Positions 36,043 through 49,268 of a DNA stretch of 64,000 nucleotides are shown here, in pieces. Made by a program: the position numbers and the translations under genes. Positions within the stretch are counted from its first letter, which is position 1. Every line of letters starts with the position of its first letter. Below the pieces are notes generated by a model. The model was not told the origin of the DNA and did no database searches. It saw only the letters and a program-made list of their open reading frames with translations. The DNA comes from Neolentinus lepideus HHB14362 ss-1 (Eukaryota; Basidiomycota; Agaricomycetes; Gloeophyllales; Gloeophyllaceae), in assembly GCA_001632425.1 (NCBI GenBank), contig KV425559.1, positions 69,281 to 133,280 on the forward strand, given 5' to 3'.

Positions 36043-39000
36043 ATGGAGGAAGTTAACCGGGCCAGGATCAGCAGCGGTGTCTTCGGGAACGCAAGCAGAT
36101 ATAGCCTCAGCGCCGACTCGACAGCCGGGCTAACAAGTGAGTGCGGCATCCGTGATTCTTGCGCCGTCGGTAACAGCAACGTCGGAACGCCATTTTAGCC
36201 AATGCTGAGCAGCCCGCCGGTGTCGAGGAAGCCCCCGCAACGACACAGCATGTTGGAGCTTCCGGTCCAGAGGCCCAGCCAGAAAGTGCGGGGAATGCGG
36301 GGAAGGGCGCCACAACAGACCAGCCCGCGGCCAAGCCACCCTTGTGGAAGCGGCGCTGGTTCATAATCACGAATATCGTACTATCGCTCCTGGGGATCGC
36401 GCTACTCTTCATTTTGCTGTTTCCAGTTGTGACCGCGATCGCCCAGCATGTAGTGAATGTATCGGTCCTGAACATTGATAAAGCGTCTATCCAAAATCCA
36501 CAGAATACATCGTAAGTGATATATATTATATAACGGTCGCGAAACCACTAGGACAATGTTTTGTAGTTTTCAGCTGGCTCTGGAGGGAGTGGTGAGTACC
36601 TCAAAAATCGTCTCTAGCATCCGAATATGCCTTCTAACACCACTCTATAAGGTTACCCACAGCGGCATCTTCAGCGCGACCATCGACTTTACGCAACTCA
36701 TTAACGTGACATGGCTCGACGGCTCTAATGAGGTGTCGCTCGGGACCATGGCCATGGCCTCGCTGCACGCCAAGTCCAAACGCGCGTACATCAACCAGAC
36801 AACGACATTCAACATCGTCGACGAGGATGCGTTCGGCCGATTCGCAGGCGCGATGATCACGCGCGAGAACTTCACGTGGAGGCTGGAGAGTCGCAACCTG
36901 AAGGTGCATGCGATGAAGTTCCCGGTGTCGCATGGGATCGAGTTTAGGAAGGAGATTACTCTGGCGGGTGAGTAGGATACGTGCTGGATGTTTGTGAGGG
37001 AAGGCTTATGCATTACTATTAGGGATGAATAACTTCAGCAACCAGGTTACACTGAACGACCTGCAGCTCCCGAGCGACAATCCCCAGGGTGGAATCAACT
37101 TTATAGCCGATACCGAATTAAGCAACCCGAGGTACGATGCAACATGTTCTCGGAATACGCAGTCACTCATCTTAGATCAGCCCATTTGAGCTTAGCTTGG
37201 GGACAATAGTATTCGACTTGTACTACAAGAGCGTTTTCCTCGGCACAGGCTCCGGTTACAACGTCGAGATTGTAAGTCCACGCTTCAAGTCCTACATCAT
37301 CCACAGTACCGACACACTTACCCCAGACTCCCGGGCCCAACGACATCAGCCTCTCCGGGACGCTGATTCCGCACAATGACACTACCGAGCTCCAAATTGT
37401 CTCTGAACTTTTCACGAATTACCTCAACGGCATCGCTTCCCCGGTCATCGCCGTGGGGTACGCGACGGTCGAGGCCGACGGCACGCCCGTCTCCTGGCTC
37501 ACCGCCGGCCTGCAGGACCTGCAGCTCACCGTGCCCTTCAAGAGGCTTGCGGGCGCAATCTCGCCTATCAAGACAATTGACATAGGCAATTTCGCGCTCG
37601 CGTTCACCAAGGACACGAGCTGGGCCCCGGTCGCGAATACTGATACGGTAAAGGCGACAATGGAGTTGCCGTTTGGGTTTGGGCTGTCGATTGGGGAGAT
37701 ACAAAATGCGTTCAATATAACGAAGAATGGGAGTGTCGTCGGGGGGCTTGCTACAGTGCGTCTGCGTTTCTGGTTTGTTTACAGTGCTGATCGATGAACT
37801 TCACCCTGCAGCCACTCGGAGCGTCGTCGTCGGCCATCTCGGTCGTCAACAGCACGTTTACTCAGGGGTACATTAACATCAGTATCGAGAACACGAGCTT
37901 GAACTGCCCGGATCCGAGCCACCCTGTGTTCTCGCAATTCAGTCAGTCCCTTCTCCGAACCGCTTTCACTGTGATTTCTTACGCCCGGGTAAAACAAACG
38001 CAGATGCTGATCTGACGGACTTGTACAACTCCGAGTTCCTTTTGGTGGGCCACGCACGTGCGGTTGCGAACATGAGTATCGGGCAGCTCACCCTCGACCC
38101 GATCAATTTCAACGTGTCGAGCGAGCTGCTGGGGCTGCAGGGCTTGCGTGGGTCGACTGTGATCCACGCGGTGGATGTCCTAGGCGGAACGCAGGACGCC
38201 ATCCGGCTTGGAATTAATGGTCGGTTTGGCGCGAAGCATCCCTTCGTGGCGTAGGCTGATTATAGGGCCTTGAACAGTGACCATCGCTAATCCGTCGAAC
38301 CTGATCCTGCATACAGGGGATTTGAGTAAGCATCAGGTACAGGCGGGGACGGCAGACACACGCTGACAATCTTTGTATAGCGTTGCAACTATTCAGAGAT
38401 GGCGGGTTCCTCGGGACGACTCTCCTTCCGAACCTGACTCTCCAGATGGGCGAGAACTCTGTCAGCGCAGAGGCCGATTTCCAAGTGAGATACTGTTTTC
38501 TTGTGTTCGATTGGGTCGCTAAGGATCACTTTTCAGCCAAACAATAGCCCACAAGGCTCGGAAACTTTGAACGACTTCGTCGGCAAACGAGGCAAGCGCC
38601 GAGTTCCTGTATACTGTAATATCACTGACAAAGTCAACTCTATGCCGTAGATGTCCCGCTGCAAATTGCCGGATATAGCCAGAGTACGGAGGTGCAATCA
38701 TTGCTGCAGGCATTCCAGACGATCAACATCGGAGCTACCTTGCCGAGTCTGCGGACTAACCTCCTGGAGTCAGCTGCTCTGAAGGGTTAGTCCTTGTACA
38801 TAGTGGTGTGCATGACACGGAGCTGACACTTCCAGCTTATAGTTCTCAACACAACTGGAGTGGAGAACAATGTGACCCACGTCACGGTCAATTTAGCGAA
38901 CCCATTCACCGCTGGTCTTGACATCACGAAGATCACGTCGACGGTGAAGGCCTATGGCGTCAACCTGGGGACTATCGATACCCCAACAAACTTCAAGAGC

Positions 39001-42000
39001 TCCGGAAAGTCGACCACGACGTCGCCGGCCTTGGATCTCACTCTGAATCTCGAGCCCGAGCCTATATTCTCGTTGGCCCGAGCGCTTGCTGTCGATGCAG
39101 GCCTCAGTACCGCGCAACTCGACGGAATCATGCAGCTGGGAGGGTACGAGTATGTTCAGACAACCCCGGAGGCGTCGAACTCGTCGTCGGCTACTACTTC
39201 ACGTCGAGACAACATCTATACGTGAGCGGCTTTACGCTTACATACATACTGTCTCAGTTACACTGATCATTCTTTAGTAACTTCAATCTCCCCGATTTTG
39301 TTGACGCTGCGTTCAAGCAGCTTCGCTCGGATGTCGATCTGACGTCCGTCGTCAACATAGGTAAGTTGTATTTCGCCTACATTTGCAAGCGGAGCCTGAT
39401 CATCCGACTTCTAGGGAATTATCAAACGACATTGCAATACTCGCAGAAGGGCCTTCCTACCGTCACCGATGATAGCTTGAATCTGCTGCTGCCCATCTTG
39501 GCGCAGCCTATCGTGGAAAAAATTGTTACTGGAGCGGCCCTGGGGTTCGTAACGAAGTCATTGAGTAATCGCGAATCTGACAAGAAAATGACATTGCAGG
39601 ATCGACACCGTGATGATCACGAACCTGCAGCAAACTTCTTTCGGTATGTCCTCATCAAAGATGTCTTTCTATGTATAGCCCTGATGAAATTGTAGGCACT
39701 AAGTTGACAGGGTCCATCACTAATGCTGGACCTTGTTAGTACTGTTTCGCTTTCAATTTTTTGTCTTTCTCACCGACTCTTGATCGCAGTCGACGCAAAC
39801 ATTGCCTTTGGGTCTGGTCTAACAGTTTTCTGGGCAGGAAAATCTCTTGGGTCTATCAAGATGCCAGATGTGAAGTTGAAGGGAGACGTAGGCGCACAGT
39901 TGGACCTTGAGACTACCTTCGATGTCGTGGACGTGGATCACTTGGCGAACTTTACTGCGGCGTTGTTGACTGAGGAATCGTTCGAGTGGGACATCACTGG
40001 CGAGAACTTGACTGGTAGGTTCTGAAGTCGCGAGAACGTGCGTTATCACTGAAGCGCATGAAATGTACAGTATCGGCAATTGGTGAGTGTAGAAACGGCA
40101 TCCACATTACTTCGATACTGATCATCTCATCGGCATCTGCAAAGGCATTAATGTATCTGGAATTAACCTCACATCGAAGACAGTCACATTGAAGGGCTTC
40201 AATGGTCTCAAAAATGGTGTCACTGTAAACGCTTTCGATCTCCCTGCAAACGACCCTGCTGGTGGTATTCACATCATAGTGAATGCCACTGTCTCGAACG
40301 TAAGTTGCAAAATTACTGACTTAAAAAGGCATGGGCTGAGATCATCCTGTCGGAAGCCTTCACAAGTAGGCATTGAACTGAGTTCCATTGGATTCAACAC
40401 GTTATACGACAATACACTGTTTGGACTCGTAAATGCGAGCAGCCAGTTTACTTTGTCGCCGCAGTCCAGCAGCTCATTGGCCCTTGCTGGCCGACTAGTA
40501 CCGCAAGACTCCGCACAAGGTCTCGCGGACGTCTCCACGATTTTTAACAACTTCATCCACGGGAAGGATAGTAACATTGTTATCCAAGGGCAGAACGCAG
40601 GCCCTGTCGAGGTGGGTGAAGCCTATCTCAGGGTCCACTCATAGCTAACGGCGAGTCAGGTCACATGGCTCAACGAAGGGATCAAAAGTCTCCGGGTCGC
40701 CTCCAGTCTTCCTAATCAAGGAGTTCTGGATATCATCAAGTCCATCACATTGAATCAAATGACCCTGCTCTTTAGCGACAATGCCGCGTATGATCCTACA
40801 TCAGGAAGTAATTCGACCGATGCTGCCTTCCAGATTCCTTTCGCCTTCCCAATCAACATTACGTCCCTAGAACAGAACATAACCGTGGGATACCACGGTC
40901 AGAACTTTGCAGAATTAGTTATTCCGAAAGGTCCTGGCACCACCGATGTCGAAACACGGATCATCCATATCGCTTTTCAAAGTGTTCCATTCGCCATTTT
41001 CGATGGCCAGCTCGATACGTTCAATCAATTTGTTGCATCGACCACCACCTCCAAAACTCAAGCGATGAGTCTGTCAGGAAGTGCAAATGCTGACGCAGAA
41101 ACAGCCATCGGGCTCATCTCCCTCAAAGGTATCAGCTTCTCTGTGGACACTAGCTTGGCTGGATTGGAGGGCTTAAACGCGCATCCTACGGTCGTTGAGA
41201 GTCTCGATGTCAATCACGGCTACCCTGACTATCTACTTATCACGACCACTGCGTTATTATTCAATCCGAGGTGAGCACTTTGTTCGCTTAAGGGAATATC
41301 ATGCTGACATACCCCTGTAGTAATCTCACCATCGGGACGGGAGACGTGGCATTTTCCCTGTCATTTGAGTAAGCTGGCATGTTTCTGAAGAATTACCAGT
41401 CGATTGATAAAATTTTGTGTTTGCAGGAGTCAAACAGTCGGTACTGCGGACGTGGTATGCCATATGGCCTGATTCGCCAGCATGCATCCAGCTAACCGAG
41501 TGTCCGATGCAGGGCAATATGATCATTGTACCAGGAAATGCTACATATGCTATAGGTCAGTTCACCGATGATGGATTATCTGTGCGACAGATACTAAAGA
41601 CCACTAGATGTTCACTATGCTCCCCAAGGGGCTGCCGTCGGCGCCGGGCAGCATCTCCTGGAGAATTACATTCAAGGAATTGAATCTAGTACTTCGATCA
41701 CAGGTTCTATGGACTCCACCGACATAGACTCGCTCAAGCTTGCGCTCTCAGAGATTTCTCTCTCACCAGTCAATATTCCGGCCTTGCATCAAACTTTGAT
41801 CACAGGCACGTCCCTAGAGTTTCCGACCGACATAACCCAAACCGGCATTGCATCCGCATCCTTTACTTTGGCCAACCCATTCACCGCGAGCCTCAACCTC
41901 TTGGAGGTGGCGGCATCAGTCATCTATCGGGATCTGACTCTGGGTTTGATTGATCATGTTGATGAATCACTGTCGCCGATACGTGCTGACGGGCATTCAA

Positions 42001-45000
42001 ATGTCACGTCTCCCTCTTTACCATTTAAATTCAATCTTGACCCGATAGTCATTATCGAACTCCTGACCTATAGATCTCAAGACACTGGGATTGATCTGGG
42101 ACCACTTCCTGACCTGTTCCAGATTGTCCTAAACAACCCTGGGAATAAGACGTCGGTGAGGCTTTAATCACTGTTGCTTTGGGGCATGGATAGCTGAGTG
42201 ACTGTATACCCAGATCAATACTACTGTCGATCCAAGCCCACCTTCTTGCGCTAGGTAAGCTCAGAAGGACAAATCGTTTGCAGATTCTGAACCGATCACA
42301 GTGGGAGGCAATTCGACGTGAATGATGCTATCGTGAACGTTCTCAAAGGCATGCGTGTAGATCTTGAGGTGGAAAGTTCCCTCAAGATTGACGACTGTGA
42401 GTATGGATGGAGGCTGCTGCTCTTATCCATGCGTGACTCTTGTTAGATGCCACTGCACTGTCTTTCAATCAGTCCGATGTCCCGGTAGTTGTGAGTGCTC
42501 GAACTTGATTGCTAGTTGGAACTAATTCTGGTGTTTGTTGACAAAGACGGATGCAACCGCGCTGTATCTGATTGGCGTGGTGGCCCCTCCTATCACCCAG
42601 AGGTTGGTTGATACTGCCAAACTGACGTTTACAGAAGCCAACATAACGTAGTTATCTTGCTATTTCGAAGAAAACACTTTTCTGACCATCTCTATAGGAA
42701 CATATCCAATGATGGCTTTGATTTATCATTGAAAGGTTCCCTTGTGGGCATTGGTCCCCTGGACGCTCTAATCACATTCACTGAACCAGTCACGTATGTC
42801 TTCAACCTTCTTAACTGATGCATTTGCTAATGCTACTTAGTGTCACATGGGACGGCCACGACATTGCCTCTATCTCTTTGCCGCCGAGTAAGTCGTACAT
42901 ATGAGGATTCCACACGTACATTAATATATTTTATGTAGTATGCGGTGCCGCAAATTCGGGAGTGCCCGATTATGAAACTGATGCACACCTCACTATCACG
43001 GATCAATCCATGTGCGTGTCGAGGCATTCATGTCTGTATCCATCTCACCTGCGTCTAGGTTTGCCACTTTTGCGACTGCTCTACTTCACACAGAGAACTT
43101 CGAGTGGACAATATCGACTGACAAGCTCCGTGTCACCGCTCTTGGAACGATCTTCGATAATGTATCACTATCCAAGGCTGTGTCCTTCAAAGCTTTCAAC
43201 AATCTGCCTGGTGTCACCATCAGCAACTTCAATCTCCCGCATGACGACCCCGCAGGAGGCATACATATCGAAACTGATACTATGATTCCATCGCCCTCAA
43301 GCAAGTGATTTCCACGGCGTACAATGCGGGAGTACTCATGACACTGCAGATCTTGGTATCGACCTAGGAACTGTCAGTTTCCAAGCGTATTTCGAGAACA
43401 GTACCTTAATTGGCCGTACGCGATTCCTCTCTCTCTGTTCATACCATACTAATATTGCGTTCAGCCCTTTCGGGAAGCAACCTGTATCTAGTGCCCGACG
43501 CTACGACATCTTTGCATCTCTCTGGCCGTATTATCCCCCAGAGTGGCTCCGATTTGGTTTCGATCGGCACACTGTTCTCCCAGTTCTTGGCCGGCGAGAA
43601 TCAAACACTAACAGTGAAAGGCACCTCCGTGCAGCCCTCCAGTTCCAGTGAACCCGTAACTTGGCTTAGCGATGCATTCAAGACGTTAGTGCTGCAGGTC
43701 ACACTGCCCGGTCAGAAGTATACTGTGCGTTATCTGCCGTCATGGTTATGCTTTCGATTTACGTTTCGCTCGCGCAGGTTATCGAGGCTATTGCGCTGTC
43801 CGATTTTGGTATAGTTATGAACGAGGATGACCAGACATGGAGTCCTATGGCAAGTTCTAATCGAACAGTGGCGCAATACAAGAACCCATTTGGTTTCTCA
43901 CTACAAGTTGTGGAATCCGGGGAGAACATTACGCTCAGTCTAGGTGGTACCGACGTTGCGTGGGTCAGTGAACACATCTAGTGTCTGTGTTCCTACCTCA
44001 CAGTCGTGGCTAGCTCACTGTTCCAACGACCGACGCTACTGGGGGAGTGTCAACGGGTAATGTGGTCGATCTGGACATTTCTTTCCATGACCGGCCTTTC
44101 CAGTCTTTGAATAATGGGGCTTTCCAAGCACTGTTTGCAGATGTGACAGACCATTCTTCTGCCTCCTTCGCGCTTGAAGGCACTGCAAACGTCGTTGCTC
44201 GAACAAGTATAGGTGATGTCCCGATTTCGGGATTATCCTTCAATGTCGATTCGTCGCTGGAAGGTAAATACAAATCGATGCCTTGCGCCTCAGGGCTCTG
44301 GCTAACAGTTTCCAAGGCATCAACAGCTTTGGTGGCAAAGCCTCCCTGAGTAATATTTCCATTACGGGTAGTGGTGGAAATGGAGGAAACCAATACGTGA
44401 AGGCCCCACTCCTCACGACGCTCCAAAACCCGTCGAATATCTCTCTGAAGACGGTCGATATTACTCTTCCAGTCTACTATAACGAGGTCATGATTGGTCG
44501 TGCTTCCATCTCAGTGAGTGCTTACGGAAGAATAGAAATGCGACATTGTGACTAGCATGGTGTTCAGCCCTTTGATCTCGTGCCCGGTGAAACTGTCGTG
44601 ACGACTGAATTCAGATATGCTCCCAACGACGCCAATGACACCATCGCTCAGGTACGTTTCGCATTTGTTGTGTAAAAAACGTTTATCTGACAACATGGCA
44701 GAGCTTCCTGACCGAGTTCCTCCAGACTAATAGTAACCTACCATTGACCATCAGAGGTGACTCTGGTAGCGTCCCGTTCGCTTCCTTACAGCCTGCGCTC
44801 GAGGGACTCGAAATCAGTACCAGCTTGCCATGCATGAACGCCCCGCCAATCATCACGCATATCAACGTGTATATCACCCTAACCACCTTATTCGACAACA
44901 AAGTGAACATTGACTTCGATGTATGCCGTGGGACTGGTTTGCTATGTTATTCTCTGCTGAGCTTCTTGTAGGTCCACAACCCCTTGGACACGCCCCTTGT

Positions 45001-45764
45001 TATCGATTTCGCCCAAGTTGATTCTGGTGTCAACGGCGAGATCTATGCACACTTCGATCAAGCCTTTGATAGCTTTGTTGTGCCACCTGGAGGGACCACC
45101 AACAGTGGAACCTTCGGGAACGTTGTTTTGGTCAAGGGGGCCATCGCCTCCTTGGACATCATCCCCCTTGGTAGACTGGACGTGTTCTCAGTTGCCACGG
45201 CACTGTACGTGAATACCGCATGCATTCAACCGAGTACTCACTTCTCATCTTGACGCATTGTAGTGTCGGGGAGGGCGGATACAAGATTCCGTGGCTCCAT
45301 CTGACCCAACACAACGTCCCCACCGATTATTCTCTGGCTCAAAGCTTGGACGCCCTCCGGGCTGCAGCCAGCTCTATCGCTGCGAGTGGCATAGCAGGGT
45401 CCACCAATCACTCAAGCTCTGCAGGGTCGCATCCGGTGTCCTCCCTTAGCATAAGCCTTGGGAACATCCCGCCTATTACTGAACCAAGTTCATCTCAAAC
45501 TCGGGCCTCTTCGAGCCCAGCTGCGCTAGCAACTTCTGTATTTGCGTCTGCATCAGCGCCTGCGTTTGCGACGTCGCAAGAGAAGTCTTCGCCCGTTGTC
45601 TCTCCTTCGAGTACCCCATCGCTTGCGTCCCAAGCACAAAACTCTGGAGCCGATGTAGTCGTGAGTCTATGAAATAGACCTCTTTCTCGGGCGTCGAGGG
45701 CTTACAGACCTTACTTGTCCAGCCCACGCTTTCACTGACGAATGATATCCAGCATGGACGATAA
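36043..45764 (+). CDS. Giant DUF3712/LEA-2-repeat membrane protein (Tag1-like)
   Basis: A short cytoplasmic N-terminus (MEEVNRARISSGVFGNASR at the start) leads to one membrane helix (WFIITNIVLSLLGIALLFIL). A very long lumenal part made of beta-rich repeats follows. Three cassettes of about 3 kb follow each other: about 36.4-39.6, 39.6-42.5 and 42.5-45.4 kb. Each has a DUF3712-like core with an AGxMxTxENF-type strand and a conserved turn: LPSDNPQGGI, LPANDPAGGI, LPHDDPAGGI near 37.08, 40.25 and 43.24 kb. I checked the junctions around 39.4-39.8, 41.2-41.7 and 42.1-42.8 kb; all are open and splice in frame, so this is one protein of roughly 2400-2600 residues. N-glycosylation sites are dense. 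A Ser/Ala-rich tail follows; the final exon 45723-45764 is short, and without it the stop is at 45670-45672. The family link to yeast Tag1 and LEA-2 lipid-binding domains is from memory. Confidence 0.85.
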
Positions 45765-46088
45765 CTGAATCTCCCCTTACTCGGACTGTACTAGTACTCT
45801 TCTCTCCGGTAACTTGTGAAAATTATATGGACGCTCGCTTTTCGCTGTGCTACAGCGAATGTATTCTTATTGTTGCGTTACCTATGGACGCAATACTCGT
45901 GTAGCTCTGTAGCGATCGAATCCACTTGCTGTGTTGCGCTGTCTCGGACGGATCTTGAAGCATCTGCAATTTGGCAGCTGCTACCACAGACAGAATACGT
46001 AGCGAGACGTGAACTGGGAGAAAAACTCTTCTATATGGAACTGAACACTTTCTTCTCGAAGAACGATAGACGCCAATAGGGTGATTGA
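45765..46088. other. Intergenic, left of the MITE
   Basis: About 320 bp after the DUF3712 gene. No gene is seen. It runs directly into the left terminal inverted repeat at 46089. Confidence 0.4.
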
Positions 46089-46337
46089 GTTCTAAACGCA
46101 GATTCTGCTTTTTCAAAAAGCGGACTTCTGCGCTACGAACGAGGCAGGCAGACTCAGCTACGCTACGACCCACAACAGGCAGGATCTGGTGTGGGAAGTC
46201 GCATCCAGCGACAATACGAGATGATTGGTCGAGAGTCCATCCCGGCAACGGCCAGAACAACGTTCCACGGCAGTCCCCGATGGCGCAGTATTCTACTTTC
46301 TCCAAAAGCGGCAGAAAGCAGAATCTGCGTTTAGAAC
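46089..46337. mobile_element. MITE-like element with 23-bp terminal inverted repeats
   Basis: The left end 46089-46111 (GTTCTAAACGCAGATTCTGC then TTT) is repeated in inverted orientation at the right end up to 46337 without mismatch. Three-base TGA copies flank both sides (46086-46088 and 46338-46340) and may be the target duplication. The 249-bp interior has no coding potential. The size, ends and short duplication fit a non-autonomous DNA transposon. The source family cannot be named from one copy; a 3-bp duplication is typical of PIF/Harbinger, although TGA is not its usual target. Confidence 0.7.
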
Positions 46338-46702
46338 TGAAGCTCCCTAATTATGGTTAGTCGAAGAAGTCAGCTTGCAGGGCAGGGGATTGAAATGGAC
46401 CCCACCGCAGCACAGATAAAGGACCAAGGTGCGTTCTGAGCGGGCTTCTCACGACAGCACGTGCACCCCGCCAGTATCAAATGCTGTGCTGCCCTCCCTC
46501 AATATCATGTCATAATCATTGTAACACTATGGCAAAGAAATACACGATACATACAAAATTGCAATAGTAAAGTAGCCTAATGTACGTGATAGTAAGATGA
46601 TTGCGTGCAAGTAAGTCCCAACAAATAATACAATGCGGTATCAGAGGAGCCAATAGCCAAGCTTAATCAAATCAAAAGAGACAGAGAGTAACAGCGTAAT
46701 AA
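46338..46702. other. Intergenic, kinase 3' side
   Basis: About 365 bp between the MITE-like element and the stop of the PDK1-like gene; AT-rich near 46500-46660 and without a gene. Confidence 0.4.
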
Positions 46703-49268
46703 TCAAGTCCGTGGTGTCGAGGGTGTCCGTCCGTTGCGGCTGTCCTTTAGCGACTCGAGCACTTCGTTGAGTTTGCGTATCCACGCCGAGGCCAGTATCG
46801 CGCTGTCCGTGACGTACGAATGTGACTTATTATTCTGGCACCATCCCCGAATCAGCGCCGTCCATCCAGTAGTCTCAAACTCAGAACACTCACAGTCAAG
46901 ATAACAAACTCCCTCTCCCCCTTCGGCTCCACACCCACCACGACAGTCTGCACCATCCGCTCCTTCTCCTTCTCCGACGGCCTGAAAAACAGCTCAGTCT
47001 TCACGCCCACCGACCGCCCATTCTTACTCCCCTGCTTCAAGCACACGAGCCGATGCGACGTCAGCACCAGCTGGCGCGTCTTCAGCTTCCTAGGCGTGAC
47101 AGCAATCGCAAGCAATCGACTCGCGCGCCGCCTGAGCGTCCCGGCTTCCACAGCAGAGTTGAATGATATAGATTCGCCGGGTAATAAGATCTTCGACCTG
47201 TCAACATAAAATACATCAACGACGCATTCCTCCCGCTAGACACGATGGAAACCACGCGCACCAGTCAAATTCCACTGAAGGACCGTTGCCCTGGATAGGC
47301 GTCTGCGCCCGATTCCGCCCTCTATCAAACATCATCGCATCCAACATCGCACTCAACTTCTCCACCGGACTCCCATCCGACGAGCTCGTCGCCGACCCCG
47401 TCGAATAACTCTCCCCATCCCTCCCATTCGGCACAACAGGCACCGCAATCGGGTCGCCTGCCCCACTCGCATACCACGGCACCTCCCCCATCGGGCCCTC
47501 CTCCCTCGCATACCCGCCCCCATTCACCCCCACCTCCACCTCATGCCCCGTCGAACTCTCCCCCACCACCTCCTCATCCTCCGACGCCCAGCTCATCTCA
47601 TCCGAGTCCCGCCCATTCATCAAACTATCCCACGACGCATCCACATCCCAATTCGCGCCGTACCCCTCCGGCCGCAGCTCCTTCTTCACCAGCCCGACCT
47701 CCAGCGGCGGCGCCGCGTCCTTCCACAGCGTCTTCCAGCTAACCGTCGCAAAAAACGGGTGCGCCCGCAGCGCCTGCATATCATTCGCGCTGCCCGGCGG
47801 CCCGGAGCCCAGACGCTGCTCAGGATCGCGTTGCTAAAATTAATCGCGTCAATCCGTGCTCATCACGCCACATCGAACGAACGACCCACCAGCAATTTCT
47901 GCACCAGATCCTTCGCTTCCTCGTCGAAGCCCTCCGGGAACGTGTATTCAAGCTGTTTGATCTTCTGCCACGTAAGGTATTCCGACAGCCCTTGAAAGGC
48001 GAAGCGACCCGCGATCATTTGATATATTATACACCCTAGTGCCCAAAGATCCGAGCTACACGCAAATGTCAGATACGCCCGCATGATACCCCGTACCCCA
48101 CATACCTTGGTGTCGTTTCGCAGGCCTCCAGCAATTCCGGGGAAACATACTGCGCCGTCCCTACAAACGTTTTGGCTTTCTCCTCTGCATGGCACAATTG
48201 AATACCAATCAATTAAACACGTGACTCTCGGATCATGGTACGAACCTGCGGAGTCCAGCAGCTTGCCCGTGCCAAAGTCGGTGATCTTGATCCGGAAGGC
48301 GTCATCAAGCAGCAGATTCTCGGGTTTCAAATCCCTGCACCCTCACCGTGAACAACGGACTGGCTGTCGGTTAAGGACAATGCGCACCTGTGAATGACTC
48401 CCTTTGAGTGCATGTAGTCCAGAGCGTCTACCAATTGCGCCGCGTAATACCGCGTGCACTCGGTAGATAGAGAGCCCATGCGAGATATGCGGGACTGCAT
48501 CTCCCCGTTCCTGGCCAGATCGAGAACGAAGTCTGCACCCAATACCCGAAAACCCGAAGACGTAAGAAACACCCGCGTTCATCAAAGCAGGCGGGAAAAC
48601 TCACACAGACTCCAATCATCGTGAAACGCCCAGTGCAGCCGGACTATCCCCGGGTGGCCTGCACCCAGCCTGACTAACGTGTTCTTCTCCGCCATGGCCG
48701 TCTGCATCTTGTTATTGCGCTTCAAGTGGTTCTTGTCGAGCACCTTTATGGCGTACTCTTGACCGGTAGCGCGGTAGACAGCGCGCATGACCTAAGGAAT
48801 GTTGCTCAGTATGGACGGGGCATGACAGCGGGAATGACGCACGGTAGAATACGAGCCTTCCCCGAGTATCTCTCCGAACTGAAAGTCGGCGGCTGCGACG
48901 CGGCTGGCAGAGTTGTTTCTCGAGCCCCGCACTCGGGAGGCTGCGCGAGAGCCAGCGCCTCGGGCTCCGGGTTTCGCGTCCCTGGCTAAGAGTTGCTCAG
49001 CATCGCCATCATCGAGACCGAGCTCCTTCGAGAGGTATGCTGGCGGGCGCGACGCTCTGGGGGTAGTGGGCGACGCCGGACTGCGCGAACGAGGCGAGGA
49101 AAAGGTGCGGACGGGTCGGGGTCGTGGTGTGTTCAATACTAAGGAAGATGTCGAGCTAGAACTGGAGGACGAGGAGATGACGGATGCATTCCTGCTGAGG
49201 TCTGCTAGAGTGGGAACAACGCCCCGCGATGGCTCGGGCGAAGGCGTGGTGACCTCTATCTTGAGCAT
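46703..49268 (-). CDS. PDK1: PDK1/Pkh-type AGC protein kinase with PH-like C-terminal domain
   Basis: This is a master kinase that phosphorylates the activation loop of other AGC kinases (Ypk, Sch9, Pkc1 in yeast). The start at 49268 leads to a Ser-rich leader. The kinase domain follows in several exons: FGEILGEGSYSTV (glycine loop), EYAIKVLDK (catalytic Lys), VIHR joined by an intron to DLKPENLLLDD, ITDFGTGKLLD, and FVGTAQYVSPELL (activation-loop Thr). After the kinase a PEQRLGSG segment leads to a disordered linker with acidic stretches. A C-terminal PH-like domain then contains RQLVLTSHRLVCLKQG and SYVTDSAILASAWIRKLNEV. The stop is at 46703-46705. All catalytic residues are visible. I did not fix each of the about eight introns to the base. 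Confidence 0.9.

Noticed and set aside
36043..45764. Three separate tandem genes instead of one
   Set aside because: No start with a membrane helix precedes the second or third cassette, and both linkers splice in frame without stops.
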